DNA of 6,278 nucleotides from Candidatus Methanomethylophilaceae archaeon. Lineage in GTDB: Archaea; Thermoplasmatota; Thermoplasmata; Methanomassiliicoccales; Methanomethylophilaceae. This document shows, piece by piece, positions 5,002-6,278 of this stretch. Numbering within the stretch: the stretch's first letter is position 1; the number at the start of each line of letters is the position of its first letter. The notes beneath the pieces are model-generated. The model was not told where the DNA came from. It was given only the letters and a program-made list of their open reading frames with translations, and did not search any database. The position numbers and the translations under genes were made by a program. The stretch spans positions 1 through 6,278 of the forward strand of contig JAFVET010000090.1 in assembly GCA_017475875.1 (NCBI GenBank). The letters run 5' to 3'.

Positions 5002-5875
5002 CCTCGCCGTGGGAAGCGTTGATGTAAAAGGTGTACTCGTGCTGGGAGACTATGCCCTTGTCGACCTCTATGCACTGTCCGTAGCTGGTGAGGATACCGT
5101 GACGGATGAGATACTTCACGTGTTTCTCGGCGTCGGGGAAATCGCAGCTCCTGGCACAGAACGGGAACGACCTGAACTCCTCCTTGACGTACTCATAGAA
5201 TTCCTGAGCTTTGGGGTCGGCGATGGGCCTCTCACGGAGGATGCGCACGATGTTGCCCCACTTACCGTCCATTATCTCTCCCGCGCCGTTGGTGGCGAAA
5301 GGCTCGATGGCGACGACCATACCCGCCTTGAGGACGGTCTTGTCTCCGTTGTCGTAACTCGGGATGGAGAGTCCCGCATGCAGGTTGTATGGTTCGATCT
5401 GATGGCCGCAGAGGTTCGTGATGGGGACGAAACCGTCCCTCCTCATGGATTCGTCCACGGTACGACCGATCTCGTACAGGGGAACCCCGTCACCCACGAA
5501 CTCGGCTACGGTGTCGCGTGCGGTCTTCGATGCCTGGATGAGGTCGCGGTAACGGTTCGTGTCAGCCTCGACGGTACCGGCGGTGTCGCCCACATAACCG
5601 TCGATCTGCGCACCGCAGTCGATCTTCACGACGTCACCGACTTCGAACACCTTCTTGTCCCCGCAGCAGGGGGTGTAATGAGCCGCGACCTCGTTGATGC
5701 TGATGTTGCATGGGAAGGCGAGCCCGCAACCATGTGCACGGATGTATCCTTCGACCTCCTGCGCCACGTCGTAGAGCTTGACGCCGGATTTCACCATGGA
5801 CATGCCGATCTCCCTGGCGGCCCCTGAGACCTCACCGGCCTTGCGCAGCTTCTCCAACTGGTCGGAGGTCAGCAT
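4985..5875 (-). CDS. map: Type 2 methionine aminopeptidase
   Basis: The enzyme removes the initiator Met from nascent proteins whose second residue is small, in the cytoplasm, using two metal ions. The 296-residue product has the full active site: H66 (AAHYTP), metal ligands D86 and D97 (KIDCGAQIDGYVGDTAGT), H158 (CGHQIEPYNLHAG), E191 (AIEPFATNG) and E280 (QHEYTF). Spacing and length are close to the Pyrococcus furiosus enzyme as I remember it, and the segment between H158 and E280 holds the roughly 60-residue helical insertion that defines type 2. The start is ATG 5875, with GGAGGTG just before it. The frame is open further upstream, but that part overlaps the preceding gene and is not family-like. 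It overlaps the upstream gene by seven bases, so the two are cotranscribed. Its last 17 bases overlap the end of the convergent ATPase-like gene. It stops at TGA. Confidence 0.96.
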   Translation of the reverse strand: MLTSDQLEKLRKAGEVSGAAREIGMSMVKSGVKLYDVAQEVEGYIRAHGCGLAFPCNISINEVAAHYTPCCGDKKVFEVGDVVKIDCGAQIDGYVGDTAGTVEADTNRYRDLIQASKTARDTVAEFVGDGVPLYEIGRTVDESMRRDGFVPITNLCGHQIEPYNLHAGLSIPSYDNGDKTVLKAGMVVAIEPFATNGAGEIMDGKWGNIVRILRERPIADPKAQEFYEYVKEEFRSFPFCARSCDFPDAEKHVKYLIRHGILTSYGQCIEVDKGIVSQHEYTFYINASHGEVTTLP

Positions 5876-6278
5876 TGGAGCACCTCCTTGATCTTCTCCA
5901 TCGGGATGGCTCCGGAACGGACGATCTCGACGTCGTTGCCGGAGAGCCATACTATGGTGGACGGCTTGCCCAGGGTGCAAGGGCCGGCATCGATGAATGT
6001 GTCTACGGCGGAACCGAGATCCGAGATGGCCGCATCGACGCTCACGGCATCGGGATGCGAATGGATGTTTGCCGACGTCGCAACGATCGGACCTGTGCGA
6101 CGGATGAGTTCGAGTGCGAAACGGTTGTCCGGGATGCGTATCCCGACCTTCTGCGAAGAGGAAGTGACGATGTCGGGCACACTGGGATCCTTCTTGACTA
6201 TGATGGTAAGCGGACCTGGAAGGAAGGCCTTGATGAGCTTGTCCGCATTCTCGTTGAGGACGGCAATGCGCTCGAGCA
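5869..6278 (-). CDS. tsaC: L-threonylcarbamoyladenylate synthase (Sua5/YrdC/TsaC family), C-terminal part
   Basis: Family members make threonylcarbamoyl-AMP from Thr, bicarbonate and ATP, the first step toward the t6A37 modification of tRNAs that read ANN codons. The 135 residues before the window edge show FLPGPLTIIV, GIRIPDN, the conserved TSAN motif (VATSANIHS) and the closing strands PSTIVWLSG and EIVRSGAI. The protein ends directly after the YrdC domain, so it is the short TsaC-like form without the extra Sua5 domain. The N-terminal nucleotide-binding part, including the Lys/Arg motif that separates true synthases from YciO-like relatives, lies outside the window, so activity is not proved. 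It stops at TGA, overlapping the aminopeptidase start by seven bases. A GTG at 6180 is internal, not the start. Confidence 0.88.
   Translation of the reverse strand, partial: LERIAVLNENADKLIKAFLPGPLTIIVKKDPSVPDIVTSSSQKVGIRIPDNRFALELIRRTGPIVATSANIHSHPDAVSVDAAISDLGSAVDTFIDAGPCTLGKPSTIVWLSGNDVEIVRSGAIPMEKIKEVLQC

Overview
The window reads as archaeal chromosome, most likely a Thermoplasmata methanogen of the Methanomassiliicoccales/Methanomethylophilaceae type. This is inferred from the genes themselves: archaeal-type S13, S4, S11 and RNA polymerase subunit D in one operon, a type-2 methionine aminopeptidase, promoters with TATA-like boxes, GGAGGT-type ribosome binding sites, and an in-frame amber codon that makes best sense in an organism that decodes UAG as pyrrolysine. 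No similarity search was run.

Layout. 1-159 (minus) is the start of an unrecognised gene that runs off the left edge. 160-675 is mostly non-coding and partly very AT-rich; it holds a probable promoter for the left gene, a doubtful small plus-strand ORF (426-611), a 12-bp palindrome and a GC-rich hairpin just after the polymerase operon. 676-2994 (minus) is the operon rps13-rps4-rps11-rpoD, with short gaps or a 4-nt overlap and good ribosome binding sites. 2995-3198 is a divergent promoter region with a structured rps13 leader. 3199-5001 (plus) is a 600-residue AAA-ATPase-like/PD-(D/E)XK-type protein, probably from a leaderless mRNA. 4985-6278 (minus) is a two-gene unit, a threonylcarbamoyl-AMP synthase (cut by the right edge) followed by methionine aminopeptidase; the latter overlaps the ATPase gene tail-to-tail by 17 nt.

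The main observation is in rpoD. The gene is interrupted by one TAG codon (997-999) in an otherwise continuous reading frame: the first 172 codons carry the alpha-like and Cys-rich parts, and the 106 codons after it, in the same frame, carry the ferredoxin-like domain and the C-terminal dimerisation segment. Every other gene whose end lies in the window stops at TGA. The simplest reading is a full-length 279-residue subunit with pyrrolysine at position 173, so a core transcription subunit would depend on UAG decoding. A split subunit made by stop-restart at the ATG three bases later, or a sequencing error, are the alternatives.

Apart from the ATPase/nuclease-like gene, the genes serve core information processing: ribosome assembly, transcription, t6A tRNA modification and N-terminal Met removal. 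The ATPase/nuclease-like gene looks like an accessory insertion between two housekeeping units.
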